Below, piece after piece: positions 45,932 through 55,576 of a stretch of DNA of 64,000 bases. Both the position numbers and the translations under genes were made by a program. Every line of letters begins with the position of its first letter. The first letter of the stretch is position 1. Under the pieces are notes generated by a model that saw nothing but the letters and a program-made list of their open reading frames with translations, had not been told where the DNA came from and searched no databases. The DNA is from Desulfopila_A sp964446655 (lineage in GTDB: Bacteria > Desulfobacterota > Desulfobulbia > Desulfobulbales > Desulfocapsaceae): the NCBI GenBank assembly GCA_964446655.1, contig CAYUPL010000003.1, positions 74,434-138,433 of the forward strand, given 5' to 3'.

Positions 45932-46459
45932 TTAGACCGGATTTCTGTCAATTATATAAATTGAACAAATCTCCAGGGCAATTTCATCTATGCTCTTTCC
46001 TGTCACATCCACGATAACATCGGCTGCCTTATGATAAAGAGGTAGCCTTTCGGCATAGAGTTTTTCAGCATTTTTCAGATCCTGCAACAGAGGTCGTTTT
46101 TGAATTTTTCGAGCACCGTTGGGATGAGATTGAATTCTTTTGATAATATAGTCAAATCCCGCATGGAGGTAGACAACATGACCAATCTTTTTAAGGTTCT
46201 TGACATTTACAAACCCGCCACCAGTTGATATTACCGTTCCGCTGACATTTCTTTCCAGCCATCGAGCAGTTTTCCTTTCAAGCTTTCGAAATTCCTTCTC
46301 ACCGTACTCTTTAAAAATATTCTTGATTTTTCTATTTACAGAACTTTCAATAAGATCATCACAGTCAACGACATAGCATGAAGTAAGTGAAGCAATTCTA
46401 CGCCCAATCTGCCCTTTACCTACTCCCATAAACCCGATCAATACAATGTTATGCTTCAT
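45932..46459 (-). CDS. aroK: Shikimate kinase family protein
   Basis: It is expected to phosphorylate shikimate with ATP in the chorismate pathway. The 175 residues have a P-loop GFMGVGKG (9-16), DCDDLIE (metal/shikimate Asp), FRKLERKTARWL, STGGGFV and RPLL in the LID. The P-loop residue after the lysine is Gly16 in place of Ser/Thr, which normally binds Mg. The lid and shikimate motifs are intact, so it is probably still a kinase, perhaps with altered metal binding. It is the last gene of the leftward 12-gene series. Confidence 0.8.
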   Translation of the reverse strand: MKHNIVLIGFMGVGKGQIGRRIASLTSCYVVDCDDLIESSVNRKIKNIFKEYGEKEFRKLERKTARWLERNVSGTVISTGGGFVNVKNLKKIGHVVYLHAGFDYIIKRIQSHPNGARKIQKRPLLQDLKNAEKLYAERLPLYHKAADVIVDVTGKSIDEIALEICSIYIIDRNPV

Positions 46460-46553
46460 CTGATATATTCCTTCGCTTTAAACGGTACGCCCCGGTGCAA
46501 ACCACAGAAGTACTCCTTCTTTGTCAATTCGGATATTTTCGAAGCTATATTTG

Positions 46554-47633
46554 TTACAAAGCAAATAGCCACTTTTCATATCTGCCTGCAAGCCTTTGCC
46601 AACTGAACCTGTCCGTATCAATGGAATGCAGGCGAGAACTGCTGGTTGATGCAAAATCATCAAGCAGGCGGCTGAGTCGATCGGCCAGCTGACCATCGGC
46701 GTAGAGATATTCTTCCGGATAAAGCTCTGTATAGGAGAGCCTGTTCGGCAATAACGGAATACACCCGGCCCGCAGGGCCTCAATCACTGCAATACCAAAA
46801 AATTCATGCAGCGCGGTTGAAATGACGATATCACATTTTTCCAACAAGTCGATATAGTCCTGCCGGGTTGCAGCATAACCAAAATGAAGAATTTTATCAC
46901 CAAAACGGGTCTTTGAAGACGTAAAAATTTCGGGAATATCCCGAAAAGCCTGGCCCAATACTATTATTCTGAAATCATATCCCCTCTCCTCAACCTCCAC
47001 CAATGCGCCAAAAAAACTTTCCGGATCTTTATCATGCTCCCACCGGTGATTCCAGCATATCACCGGGATGTTGTTATGTCCCTTTTTCCCGGAAAAATGG
47101 TCGAAATCAACACCAGGATAGAGTATATCCGTCTTTTTTTCAATTTTCTGCAGCACCGGCTGCAAATTCATATCAGCTGTTTTTCTGATAAACCCGGCAC
47201 TTTTTGCAATAAAAGTCTGCCAATTATATCTGGAATTAAAAGCCAGCTTGTCGGAGACCAGTGCAGTGGTAAAATTAATGGAAGTAAATTGATTTCTGAT
47301 CTTTTCTTCTTGACGGTTTGGGTAGGCAAATTGATTTTCGTGAAAGTAGGTACAAAACTTGCAATAAAAATTCCAATTTTCCAGATTGACAACGAGTGCC
47401 TTCAACACGGCAACATCAACGAATGTTGAACACAATACCGTATCAAAAAACCTGTCATCCATTTTTTCAATACATGAGGCAAACCACGGAGCGGAAAGTT
47501 GCATCCGCATTTTCCATTTTCGGGCCGGCAGCGTAAGAAAGGTGAACTCAGCTTCGATATGTTGCTGTAGGCCCAGCAGGAATTGTTTGTGTGATCCTCC
47601 AAAATAAGGTTCGACGACTAACACTTTTTTCAT
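46554..47633 (-). CDS. tRNA-queuosine alpha-mannosyltransferase homologue (DUF3524 GT4)
   Basis: A 359-residue GT-B glycosyltransferase starting MKKVLVVEPYFGGSHKQFL, the hallmark of the DUF3524 N-terminal domain (TLPARKWKMRMQLSAPWFA) of the enzyme that mannosylates queuosine in tRNA-Asp in animals and of its bacterial relatives. The C-terminal half has the GT4 STALHEFFGIAVIEALRAG motif. The ATG at 47633 has an AGAGAG site and overlaps the YkgJ gene by four bases; the frame opens further upstream. The tRNA role in this organism is an inference. Confidence 0.78.
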   Translation of the reverse strand: MKKVLVVEPYFGGSHKQFLLGLQQHIEAEFTFLTLPARKWKMRMQLSAPWFASCIEKMDDRFFDTVLCSTFVDVAVLKALVVNLENWNFYCKFCTYFHENQFAYPNRQEEKIRNQFTSINFTTALVSDKLAFNSRYNWQTFIAKSAGFIRKTADMNLQPVLQKIEKKTDILYPGVDFDHFSGKKGHNNIPVICWNHRWEHDKDPESFFGALVEVEERGYDFRIIVLGQAFRDIPEIFTSSKTRFGDKILHFGYAATRQDYIDLLEKCDIVISTALHEFFGIAVIEALRAGCIPLLPNRLSYTELYPEEYLYADGQLADRLSRLLDDFASTSSSRLHSIDTDRFSWQRLAGRYEKWLFAL

Positions 47634-48088
47634 TCTTCTCTCTTCTTGTTGAGTTCCGTACGAAGATACTTTTCGAAAGGAACACCTTCGTCGACACGAT
47701 AGCCACACCCCTGCAACAATATCCCTCCGTGCAGAAGAAGTGATCTGTTTGGATATCTGCGACAGATATCCAGACGGTTGGCATAGTCCTGGCAACCAAT
47801 TCCGGGAGCATACCAGGAGCAGCTGAACTGCAGGTACCCCATATGATCCTTTGCCGTCATCGTAAATCTCTGATATTCAGGATTTTCCTTCAGCAATTCG
47901 TTAAACTGATGTTTTCTTCGTATCCAGCCCTTATGGTATTTAAGATTTATACCTCTGCAGCATTGACCACAACGTAAGCATGTACCACTCAACAGATATT
48001 GCTTGCCGAAGATTTTCAGACGGAGCAGCTGCACCACTGCTGCAACGGGAAGCGACAACACATGCCGGAAATATTTATACGCCCTCAT
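47630..48088 (-). CDS. YkgJ-family cysteine-cluster protein, second copy
   Basis: A 152-residue protein with an N-terminal basic helix, then CLRCGQCCRG (about 37-46), CSWYAPGIGCQDY and RLDICRRYP; a later cysteine sits in LLQGCGYR. The cluster is of YkgJ/UPF0153 type and probably binds zinc or iron-sulfur. It is coupled by ATGA overlap to the following queuosine-mannosyltransferase-like gene, suggesting a shared role. It differs in sequence from the YkgJ protein at 34439. Confidence 0.82.
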   Translation of the reverse strand: MRAYKYFRHVLSLPVAAVVQLLRLKIFGKQYLLSGTCLRCGQCCRGINLKYHKGWIRRKHQFNELLKENPEYQRFTMTAKDHMGYLQFSCSWYAPGIGCQDYANRLDICRRYPNRSLLLHGGILLQGCGYRVDEGVPFEKYLRTELNKKREE

Positions 48089-48127
48089 GTGTGCTCCTCT
48101 TGCATACTCTTCAGGTTAAAGAGTACC

Positions 48128-49351
48128 TCACTGCTCTGTCACCCCGGATGATTGTGTTACACCTATTAAAAGAATGATACATGCCACCAGAAGTGTGGAA
48201 ACAGCAGCCAGTAAAAGATAGACAGCCGGAAAGCCATACCCTCCCTGGATGCTTTCTATTACTTTTACACCCAAGGCGCCGACTCCAAACGTCAGTACGA
48301 ACTTAAGGCCATAGGCGGAGCTCATCAGTTTAGGTGGAGCAAGACGAGAGACAAGTGTATTCTCGATCGGCTGCATTCCTAAAAGAAAAAATGAGTGCAA
48401 CAGAGCAAAAACAATCAGTGGAACATTGGTTGTCAAGGCCATGGCTACCGCCGCCGGGACAGTGACAAGATGAAAGAAAAGATACCCCCGGCGCAAATCG
48501 AAACGCTCTCCCACCTTTCCGCCGGTGTACTGACCCACCATACCAAGCAGATAAATCATTGAAGTAGAGACAGTTGCCACAACATTTTCCGTACCAATTC
48601 CACCAAACAGAACCGTAAGTGTCTGGAACAGTTCTCCATTACTTAATTGAAAGTAGGCAGGCAGGGTAACGGATGTCCCTCTGTAGACTATGCCGCCAAG
48701 CATTGTGGCCCCAAGCAAAATGAAGAAAGGTGAAGGCATACGGGCCGGTATCGTTTTGTTTTTATGGAATGAGGCAACAGTAGAACTACTCTTTCTCCTA
48801 CTCTGTCGGGTGGCGCCCATCAGAAAAAAAACGCCTGTTAGATTGATCGCCGCAACGACCAGATATACGGCATCAATGCCGAAAAAAAGATTTACCAGGC
48901 CGGCCAGCAATGGAGCAGTGGCCAGACCGAGATTGCCGAACATGCCGTTATAGGCCATGCCGATGCTTGTATTGCCTACATCTCTGGCAATCCAACCAAG
49001 TCCAACAGGATGGTATATCCCCGAAAAAAGGCCTAAACCGGTTAAGGCGAGACTGAACAGCAGTGGTTCTGTCAAAGAGAAAACCGCTAGAATTCCACAC
49101 AGGCCTGCCCCGATGTGGAACAGGGTGAGTAGCGCTTTGGTGCCAAACTTATCTGCCGCCAGGCCCCATGGTAATGCGGAAAAACCAAAAAGAAGATACA
49201 TCCAGAAGGAGAGAGAAAGGGTCTCGGCGATGCTCAACCCGAACTGGTCGGCAAGGGGAACAAGAAGTGCCGGAAAAACCAGCATATTGAAATGGCTGAC
49301 AAAATGGCCATAACAGGTTACCAGAAGTATGGCGCGTTCGTTTTTATTCAC
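48128..49351 (-). CDS. Major facilitator superfamily transporter
   Basis: A 12-helix MFS permease of about 407 residues (VTCYGHFVSHFNMLVFPALL in the first helix; LPWGLAADKFGTKALL as the loop 2-3 motif A). The substrate cannot be read. The frame is open to a TTG at 49414 inside coaBC. I prefer GTG 49351, 17 bases after the coaBC stop, giving MNKNERAILL, although no strong ribosome site is present at either. Confidence 0.85.
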   Translation of the reverse strand: MNKNERAILLVTCYGHFVSHFNMLVFPALLVPLADQFGLSIAETLSLSFWMYLLFGFSALPWGLAADKFGTKALLTLFHIGAGLCGILAVFSLTEPLLFSLALTGLGLFSGIYHPVGLGWIARDVGNTSIGMAYNGMFGNLGLATAPLLAGLVNLFFGIDAVYLVVAAINLTGVFFLMGATRQSRRKSSSTVASFHKNKTIPARMPSPFFILLGATMLGGIVYRGTSVTLPAYFQLSNGELFQTLTVLFGGIGTENVVATVSTSMIYLLGMVGQYTGGKVGERFDLRRGYLFFHLVTVPAAVAMALTTNVPLIVFALLHSFFLLGMQPIENTLVSRLAPPKLMSSAYGLKFVLTFGVGALGVKVIESIQGGYGFPAVYLLLAAVSTLLVACIILLIGVTQSSGVTEQ

Positions 49352-49367
49352 GTTACGTTGAAATATT

Positions 49368-50588
49368 TCAGCAAAGGGGTGTTTTTTTTCTGAGGATATG
49401 CAAAATATGATCAAGGATCATGTCCGCCGTTTCGTCCTTGGTAACACAAGGAAGCTGTTTGCTGTGCTGAGCATCCATAAGAAATATACTGTTGGTGTCT
49501 ACCTCGAACCCCGAAGTAGTCGAACTGATATCATTGACGGCTATCAAATCCAAATTTTTTTTACGAAGTTTCCTTTTTCCTTCTTCCTGCAAATTCTGAC
49601 TTTCAGCGGCAAAACCGACAACAAGTTGATACGGCTTTCTTGGCAGTTGACCAACTTCATAGAGGATATCAGGGTTTTGTCTCAAATCTATTTTTTGAGC
49701 GGCATCCTCCTTTTTAACCTTTTTGCTATGCACCGCCGCCGGTCTGAAATCGCTGACTGCCGCAGCTTTTATAAGAATGGTACTGGTAGTGAATTCTCGC
49801 ATAACGGCCTGAAACATTTCTTCGGCAGTAGTAACATCAATCCGCTCGACTCCATGGGGACAGGCAAGGTTTGTCGGGCCACTGACCAGGACAACCTTGG
49901 CTCCGCGTCGACAGGCCGCCCTGGCCAAGGCATAACCCATCTTCCCTGAAGACCTGTTACTGAGAAATCTCGCCGGGTCCATGGGTTCGCGTGTGGGGCC
50001 GGCTGTGACCAGAACACGTTCTCCATTGAAATCGTTTTCTCCCAGACAGCCAAGCAAAACGTCCTGCACAACTTCCCACTCTACAAGTCGACCGGGCCCA
50101 TTGTCTTTGCAGGCCATCATACCCGAAGCCGGGTCTACCACCAGATAACCGAGATCGCGCAGCCTGCTGATGTTTTCCTGTGTGGTCTGATGGAGGTACA
50201 TTTGCGAATTCATCGCCGGACAAACGACGACAGGTGCTCTGGTTGCCAGAACTGCCGTACTGAGAAGATCATCAGCCATGCCATGAGCAAGTCTGGCTAT
50301 TGTCTGCGCCGAAGCAGGTGCTATGAGGAAAAGTGCTGCTTCCTGAGCAAGTTCGATATGAGTCATGGCACCACCTTCTGCTTCGGCAAACATCGAGGTA
50401 TACACAGTTTCACCGGTAAGTGCCGCAAAGGTCAGAGGGGTAATAAATTTGGCTGCCGATGCTGTCATGACAACTGCTACTCGTGCCTCTTCCTTGGCAA
50501 GCGTACTGACCCAGCCGGCAACTTTGAAGGCAGCAATACTGCCTGTAATCCCTACAACTATTCTCTTCCCGGCGAAAATATTTGCCAT
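49368..50588 (-). CDS. coaBC: Bifunctional CoaBC (phosphopantothenoylcysteine decarboxylase/synthetase)
   Basis: Two consecutive coenzyme A steps in one 406-residue protein. The CoaC flavin domain (about 1-185) has GITGSIAAFK, TASAAKFITPLTF, the PASAQTIARLAHG region and PAMNSQMY. The CoaB domain (about 190-406) has VTAGPTREPMDPARFLSNRSSGKMG (split VTAGPTREPMDP/ARFLSNRSSGKMG), AAAVSDFRP, VGFAAES and NDIS. Full length. It follows the BI-1 gene by 18 bases. Confidence 0.97.
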   Translation of the reverse strand: MANIFAGKRIVVGITGSIAAFKVAGWVSTLAKEEARVAVVMTASAAKFITPLTFAALTGETVYTSMFAEAEGGAMTHIELAQEAALFLIAPASAQTIARLAHGMADDLLSTAVLATRAPVVVCPAMNSQMYLHQTTQENISRLRDLGYLVVDPASGMMACKDNGPGRLVEWEVVQDVLLGCLGENDFNGERVLVTAGPTREPMDPARFLSNRSSGKMGYALARAACRRGAKVVLVSGPTNLACPHGVERIDVTTAEEMFQAVMREFTTSTILIKAAAVSDFRPAAVHSKKVKKEDAAQKIDLRQNPDILYEVGQLPRKPYQLVVGFAAESQNLQEEGKRKLRKKNLDLIAVNDISSTTSGFEVDTNSIFLMDAQHSKQLPCVTKDETADMILDHILHILRKKTPLC

Positions 50589-50606
50589 ACAAGCTCCTGC
50601 TGTTCT

Positions 50607-51314
50607 TTAGTTCCTGCTGCCTCCAAAAAACCGCAACAGCATAAGGAAAAGATTTATAAAATCAAGATAGAGGGCCAGGGCTCCCATAATTGAGCCTTTT
50701 CTGATGGCGTCTTCTCCCTGTTCCAGAATTCTCTGTTCTCCCATTTTCTTTATTTTTTGGACGTCATAGGCGGTCAGACCTGTGAAAATAAAGACACCGA
50801 GTAGAGATATTATCCAGTACAGATTGGAACTTCCGAGAAAAATATTGACGATGGAAGCGATAATAATGCCGATAAGGCCCATGAAAAGAAAAGACCCCCA
50901 TCCGGAAAGATCTCTTTTGGTGACCATGCCGTAGAGAGCCATTGCCCCAAACATACCGGCTGTAATGAAAAAAGTCCCTGCTATGGACGATCTGGTATAG
51001 GCCAGAAATATTACCGACAATGTCAATCCGTTGAGGATAGAGTAGCCGTAAAACAGCAGAGATGCCGTCCCCGACTGGATTTTATCGATTCTGGCGGAGA
51101 GAAAGAAAACAAGACCCAGTTCAGCAATAATCAGAATAAAAAAGACCGGACTTGAGGCAATGGTGAGGGCCAAACCTGATTGAGCAGTGATAAAGGCGAT
51201 AAGGCCTGTAACAGCAAGCCCCACAGCCATCCAGTTGAATACCTTGGCCAGAAAAATGGACGAAGCATCCTTTCTGGCCCGAGTAATGGTGATATGCCCT
51301 ACGTTCTCTTGCAT
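50607..51314 (-). CDS. Bax inhibitor-1/YccA family membrane protein
   Basis: A 235-residue protein with about seven membrane helices, the BI-1 features NGLTLSVIFLAYT, GMVTKRDLSGWG, and GLTAYDVQKIKKM, and a C-terminal ALALYLDFINLFLMLLRFFG. Family members may act as pH-sensitive calcium leak channels and interact with FtsH. It lies between the sugar-phosphate transferase gene and coaBC in the same direction. Confidence 0.93.
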   Translation of the reverse strand: MQENVGHITITRARKDASSIFLAKVFNWMAVGLAVTGLIAFITAQSGLALTIASSPVFFILIIAELGLVFFLSARIDKIQSGTASLLFYGYSILNGLTLSVIFLAYTRSSIAGTFFITAGMFGAMALYGMVTKRDLSGWGSFLFMGLIGIIIASIVNIFLGSSNLYWIISLLGVFIFTGLTAYDVQKIKKMGEQRILEQGEDAIRKGSIMGALALYLDFINLFLMLLRFFGGSRN

Positions 51315-51408
51315 ACTCTTTCTCCATATCTGTTGAGATCTCTAAATTGGTGTCGATGCAAACAGTACTCTTTCTTTAAGCTGCTGTTATAAAATGCAAT
51401 GCGCCATA

Positions 51409-52818
51409 TTAATAAGCACCATTACCTTTAAAAACGGCAAGCACTGTTCTCCAGATAATTTTGATATCCGTCCACAATGAATAATTGAGAATGTACCAGT
51501 CGTCCATTTTGACACGATCTATGTAGTCCTCGGTATTTGAGCGGCGACCAACCTGCCATAATCCTGTAATGCCCGGCTTCATAGAACAATACCGGCCGGC
51601 ACTTTCCTTATAAAACTCATTGAGCTCATGTGCCACAATAGGGCGGGCTCCGACAACACTCATTTCTCCCCTAAGTACATTAAGAAACTGGGGCAGCTCG
51701 TCAAGGCTTGTTTTACGCAAAATTTTACCGATCTTTGTCACTCTTGGGTCATTTTTAAGCTTATAGGTTTTTTCCCATTCCAGACGAAGTTCAGGATTTT
51801 CGTCCAGCAATCGCGGCAGTTCCTCTTCGGCACCGACACGCATGGTTCTGAACTTGAGGCAATCAAAGGATTTACCGGCTGATGTAATACGTTTATGTCT
51901 GTATATTACCGGTCCCCCATCTTCCAACTTTACCAATGCGCCGATAAAAAACATAATCGGGGTGGTGAGCAGGAGTGCAATTGTAGAAAAAATAATATCA
52001 AACCCTCTTTTCCACTCCGTATGCGGGTTAAAGTTTAATATCAGCATATTGCCAAGCGACTGAATTTCGGCATGGTGTAAACTGTAGACATAGATATCGG
52101 GTACAAGATAAATCCTTGCTCCCAGAGAACGGCATTCACGCAGCAAGGTAAATATCTTTTTTTCAGCGCGCATCGGCAAAGCCACGTAGACATAATCGAC
52201 ATCGTTTACCATTAAATATTCACGAATATCGCTGATTCTACCAAGGACGGGCTTCCCGACAACTTCATGCTTGTCGGCCGGTCCTATCTTATCATCAAAA
52301 AAGCCGACCACCTCGATACCGGCCCAAGGAGTGGATTCAACTTCTTTGGCTAACGTAATGCCAAGATCACCGGCTCCTGCCACGACGGCATGGCGGATAT
52401 TTTTCCCTTTTGAACGAAAATAATGGAGCACCTTCCTGGCCACGACATGACATACAAAAAGAATAAGTGGGGTCCCAACAGTCCACAGTATGAACACTGC
52501 GCGAGAGTAGGCTTCTGAAATTTTAAAAATAAAAAAGTAAAAGAGCAGCAGTCCGATTACCGCCCCCCAGGCTTTCAAAATGACAAAAAACTCCAGATAA
52601 AATTTCCAGCCGCGCCAGGAACGATAGAGCTGAAAATATTGGAAACTCACTAAAGACAAAGCAAAGGAAATCCAAAGAAGGTACGTATAATAGAAGCTCC
52701 ATGGAACACGATACCACTTTACCAGTGCCCAGAGAAACAGGCAAACAACGGTACAATCAACCACATTCATGATTTTGCAGATAAATGAACTCTGCTCTCG
52801 CAAATTTAACGCCAACAT
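51409..52818 (-). CDS. Undecaprenyl-phosphate sugar phosphotransferase (WbaP/WcaJ type)
   Basis: It starts a surface polysaccharide by moving a sugar-1-phosphate onto undecaprenyl phosphate. The 469 residues are a polyisoprenyl-phosphate hexose-1-phosphate transferase: four N-terminal membrane helices, a CoA-binding-like domain (VVAGAGDLGITLAKEVE), a fifth hydrophobic helix (DIIFSTIALLLTTPIMFFIG) and the catalytic domain with KFRTMR, KTSLDELPQFLNVLRGEMSVVGARP (split KTSLDELPQFLNVL/GEMSVVGARP) and GITGLWQVGRRS. The sugar is unknown. It is last, not first, in the glycosyltransferase series. Confidence 0.93.
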   Translation of the reverse strand: MLALNLREQSSFICKIMNVVDCTVVCLFLWALVKWYRVPWSFYYTYLLWISFALSLVSFQYFQLYRSWRGWKFYLEFFVILKAWGAVIGLLLFYFFIFKISEAYSRAVFILWTVGTPLILFVCHVVARKVLHYFRSKGKNIRHAVVAGAGDLGITLAKEVESTPWAGIEVVGFFDDKIGPADKHEVVGKPVLGRISDIREYLMVNDVDYVYVALPMRAEKKIFTLLRECRSLGARIYLVPDIYVYSLHHAEIQSLGNMLILNFNPHTEWKRGFDIIFSTIALLLTTPIMFFIGALVKLEDGGPVIYRHKRITSAGKSFDCLKFRTMRVGAEEELPRLLDENPELRLEWEKTYKLKNDPRVTKIGKILRKTSLDELPQFLNVLRGEMSVVGARPIVAHELNEFYKESAGRYCSMKPGITGLWQVGRRSNTEDYIDRVKMDDWYILNYSLWTDIKIIWRTVLAVFKGNGAY

Positions 52819-52866
52819 GCTTTAACTCACCTGCTCCGGTTATCTCTTTGCAAATTCAACATACAC

Positions 52867-53790
52867 TCACAACACAGCCTTGTGCCACCAATGATGATGC
52901 ATACTGAGTTTGGGGCGAAGCCGTGCCGGCACTTTTGCAACATTTCGTCCCACGCTATAGCCGAAATACTTCATGCTGCATCTTATAATTAAATCCGGAA
53001 GAAGATACCAGCCATTATTGGCAAAATAATATGAAATTGCAGAACGCAGATATCCTATTCCCTGGCCTTCCGCCGTACCGTATTCCCGTAAAAGCCAGTT
53101 TTCGGCGGTATGCAGCACTCCAATATCAAAATATCGTTTAAACTCCTCCATTAAAGAGTAGTTATGTGAGTGATAAACTGTTGCTTCAGCAGTATAACCG
53201 ATAGAGTAGCCATTGCAAAGCAGCCTGCCAACCGCACAGGTATCTTCACCAAAAATCAGACCGTTCTGAAAATAGCCGCACTCAGCGAGCTCGGCTTTTC
53301 TATAGGCGGCAAAAGAATTGGAAACGAAGATTGTCTTTAGCCCATATTTTATTTTATCAGCATTTTTTCTCACAACAGAAATATCGGGATAGTTAAAGAA
53401 ACGAAGATGAGCAGCGGCCAACGAGGCGCCATTAGCCGGCAATTGCCGTCCATAGGTTACTACTACGGACCCATCGGTTTTAAGAGGAGCAATCAGGGCG
53501 GCCAGGGCATCCGGCCCCGAAGGTACTGCATCCTGAGTCAAAAATACGAGAATATCTCCAGAGGCTTTTTGGGCAGCAATACTCCTGGTGCCGCCATGAT
53601 CAAAATCATTTCTTGCGACCGAAACCACTTCTGCGCCAAAAGATTGCGCCAGTTCCACGGTATTATCGGTTGAAGAAGAATCAAAGATCAGTAATTCAAC
53701 CTCATCCTGCAATCTTTGCTGCGATATTTTTTCCAGAACAGTGCGAAACAGTTCTCCTCCGTTGAGGGTCGGAATGATGATCGATATCAA
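52867..53790 (-). CDS. GT2 glycosyltransferase (rhamnosyltransferase-like)
   Basis: A 307-residue GT-A enzyme: ISIIIPTLNGGELFRTVL, LIFDSSSTDNTVELA, NDFDHGGTRSIAAQKASGD and FLTQDAVPSG (the DxD-like site is QDA). The FDHGGTRN pattern is frequent in rhamnosyltransferases, so a deoxysugar acceptor or donor is possible. Its ATG overlaps the next upstream gene's stop by four bases (53787-53790). Confidence 0.88.
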   Translation of the reverse strand: MISIIIPTLNGGELFRTVLEKISQQRLQDEVELLIFDSSSTDNTVELAQSFGAEVVSVARNDFDHGGTRSIAAQKASGDILVFLTQDAVPSGPDALAALIAPLKTDGSVVVTYGRQLPANGASLAAAHLRFFNYPDISVVRKNADKIKYGLKTIFVSNSFAAYRKAELAECGYFQNGLIFGEDTCAVGRLLCNGYSIGYTAEATVYHSHNYSLMEEFKRYFDIGVLHTAENWLLREYGTAEGQGIGYLRSAISYYFANNGWYLLPDLIIRCSMKYFGYSVGRNVAKVPARLRPKLSMHHHWWHKAVL

Positions 53791-54725
53791 AGAAGACCTG
53801 CCTTGTTGTTATTTTTCAACACTTTGCTCAACAGTACCATCTTATTACATTGAAAGATAGCGAAGGCAACAGGGTTCCAGGAAACCAAAAAAAACAACTT
53901 CTGCAGCAACACGTCCAACCCCTTAAGGATCCCGCAGGGAAGTACCTTCAAGAAGGTGCTTGTTTTGGCGGCACTGCTTTGTCCGGTTATCTCGGGGTGA
54001 AGGGAGAGAAGCAGTGCATAATTTTCTATGGATGCAGACATTTTTACATATGTTTGATATTTAGTCATTGATCCCATATGGGAACAGCTGTTTTCTATAT
54101 GGATAATCTCATAAGATTTATACAGCCGTATGGCCCATTCTATATCCTCGAAGCCATATCCTGTAAAACGGGGATCAAACTGTATGGTTTCCAATATTCT
54201 GCGGCGAAGCATAATGTTTGAGGTAAAGAGATATCTCCAGGGTTGCCTGTTGCGTACATCTGCCGGAACTGCCTCGGTTTTCCTGCTTTTATAATAATAG
54301 AACGAATAGTCATCATTTTGCTGTCTACTGTTCTGATAGCTTATGCCTCCACAAACAATGTCACATCCGGCTATAGCCTTTTCAACATAATGGCGTAAAA
54401 AATGATCATGATCCGGGAGCATGTCGGCATCAATGAACAGTACATATTCCCCCTTCGCCTTCTCAAGGAGAAGGTTTCGTATGACAACTCTGCCCCGGTT
54501 TTCCGGAAAAGCAGTAAATCCGACCATAGGCAACATCTCAGCAAAAGCGGCATTAACGCCCTGCTCTTGCGAGCCGTCATCCATCACAATAATTTCAATT
54601 TTCCATTCCGGCTCCAGTACCTCTGCCTGCCTGTGAATCTCCTGCAGTAATTCTCTAACATCCCAGTTATACACAGGAATAAGCACGGAAAGGAAGGCAG
54701 AAGATTGCATGGTATTCAAGGGCAC
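53787..54725 (-). CDS. GT2 glycosyltransferase
   Basis: A 312-residue (or 307 if started at ATG 54710 in place of GTG 54725) GT-A enzyme: LSVLIPVYNWDVRELLQEI, VMDDGSQEQ, FPENRGRVVIRNLLL, LFIDADMLPDHDHFL (DAD metal site) and GYGFEDIEWAIRLYK (galactosyltransferase-like C-terminal motif). The specific sugar is not deducible. Tightly packed with its neighbours in the polysaccharide series. Confidence 0.88.
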   Translation of the reverse strand: MPLNTMQSSAFLSVLIPVYNWDVRELLQEIHRQAEVLEPEWKIEIIVMDDGSQEQGVNAAFAEMLPMVGFTAFPENRGRVVIRNLLLEKAKGEYVLFIDADMLPDHDHFLRHYVEKAIAGCDIVCGGISYQNSRQQNDDYSFYYYKSRKTEAVPADVRNRQPWRYLFTSNIMLRRRILETIQFDPRFTGYGFEDIEWAIRLYKSYEIIHIENSCSHMGSMTKYQTYVKMSASIENYALLLSLHPEITGQSSAAKTSTFLKVLPCGILKGLDVLLQKLFFLVSWNPVAFAIFQCNKMVLLSKVLKNNNKAGLL

Positions 54726-54743
54726 GATTGCTAGAGATTCAAC

Positions 54744-55571
54744 TCATTTGGTCTTTTTCACCAGAGCGATCCGCTTTCTGTAAAAACGCAGCACTCCGTC
54801 CCAACCGAGTCGTTCAATAAGAAGACGAATACGCCGTTTTAAACTCAGGAAGCTATAATACCAGATCGTGGTAAAAAAAGAACTGTTGAGCAATTCGTTT
54901 CTAGCCCGATGGGTTTCTCGCAGTGCTGCCTGCCAATTCTCCTCGGAGACACCATGGTGCTGCATATTGGCAAGCACACGATCGAGAGAAACAAACCGGC
55001 ACCCCTGCTTTTTCAGACGCAGGAGCATCTCGTAGTCCATTGCCAGTTTATATTCAGGAGAAAAAAGACCCACTTTAGCGTATAAATCCTGCCGCACAAA
55101 GCAGGTTGGATGGGTTACAGTCATATCACGCTCAAGCAGTTGAGGTACCGAATGGCAAAGATATTCACGCTGCTTCCCTTTCCAGAACTGCAGACTGCCA
55201 CAAACAACCCCAACCCTCTTATCTCCCTGAAAAACATTAACCACTTGTTGCACCGTATCCGGCTCGTACCAGTCTCCTGCGTTGATCAAACCAACGATAT
55301 CACCCTGGGCTTTGGTAATACCTTTATTGAAAGCATCACTGATCCCGCTGTCTCTTTCACTTTTCCAATAAGCCAACCGAGGTGCATATTCCTTCAATAT
55401 TTTCACAGTTCCATCCACAGAACCACCATCTATGACGATATACTCTATCATGTCATAGGTCTGCTGCAAGACACTGTCCAGTGTCTGGCGGATAAATGGT
55501 TCTCCGTTCAACACAACAGTGATAATGGAGACAAGCGGTGCTGTTGATGGTTTCTCTGGAGTTTTCTGCAT
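54744..55571 (-). CDS. GT2 glycosyltransferase (WcaA-like)
   Basis: A 275-residue GT-A enzyme: VSIITVVLNGEPFIRQTLDS, YIVIDGGSVDGTVKIL, ERDSGISDAFNKGI and GLINAGDWY (NAGD site), followed by THPTCFVRQDLY. The pattern matches colanic-acid/WcaA-like transferases. It begins five bases after the GT4 gene upstream. Confidence 0.9.
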   Translation of the reverse strand: MQKTPEKPSTAPLVSIITVVLNGEPFIRQTLDSVLQQTYDMIEYIVIDGGSVDGTVKILKEYAPRLAYWKSERDSGISDAFNKGITKAQGDIVGLINAGDWYEPDTVQQVVNVFQGDKRVGVVCGSLQFWKGKQREYLCHSVPQLLERDMTVTHPTCFVRQDLYAKVGLFSPEYKLAMDYEMLLRLKKQGCRFVSLDRVLANMQHHGVSEENWQAALRETHRARNELLNSSFFTTIWYYSFLSLKRRIRLLIERLGWDGVLRFYRKRIALVKKTK

Positions 55572-55576
55572 AGTAG

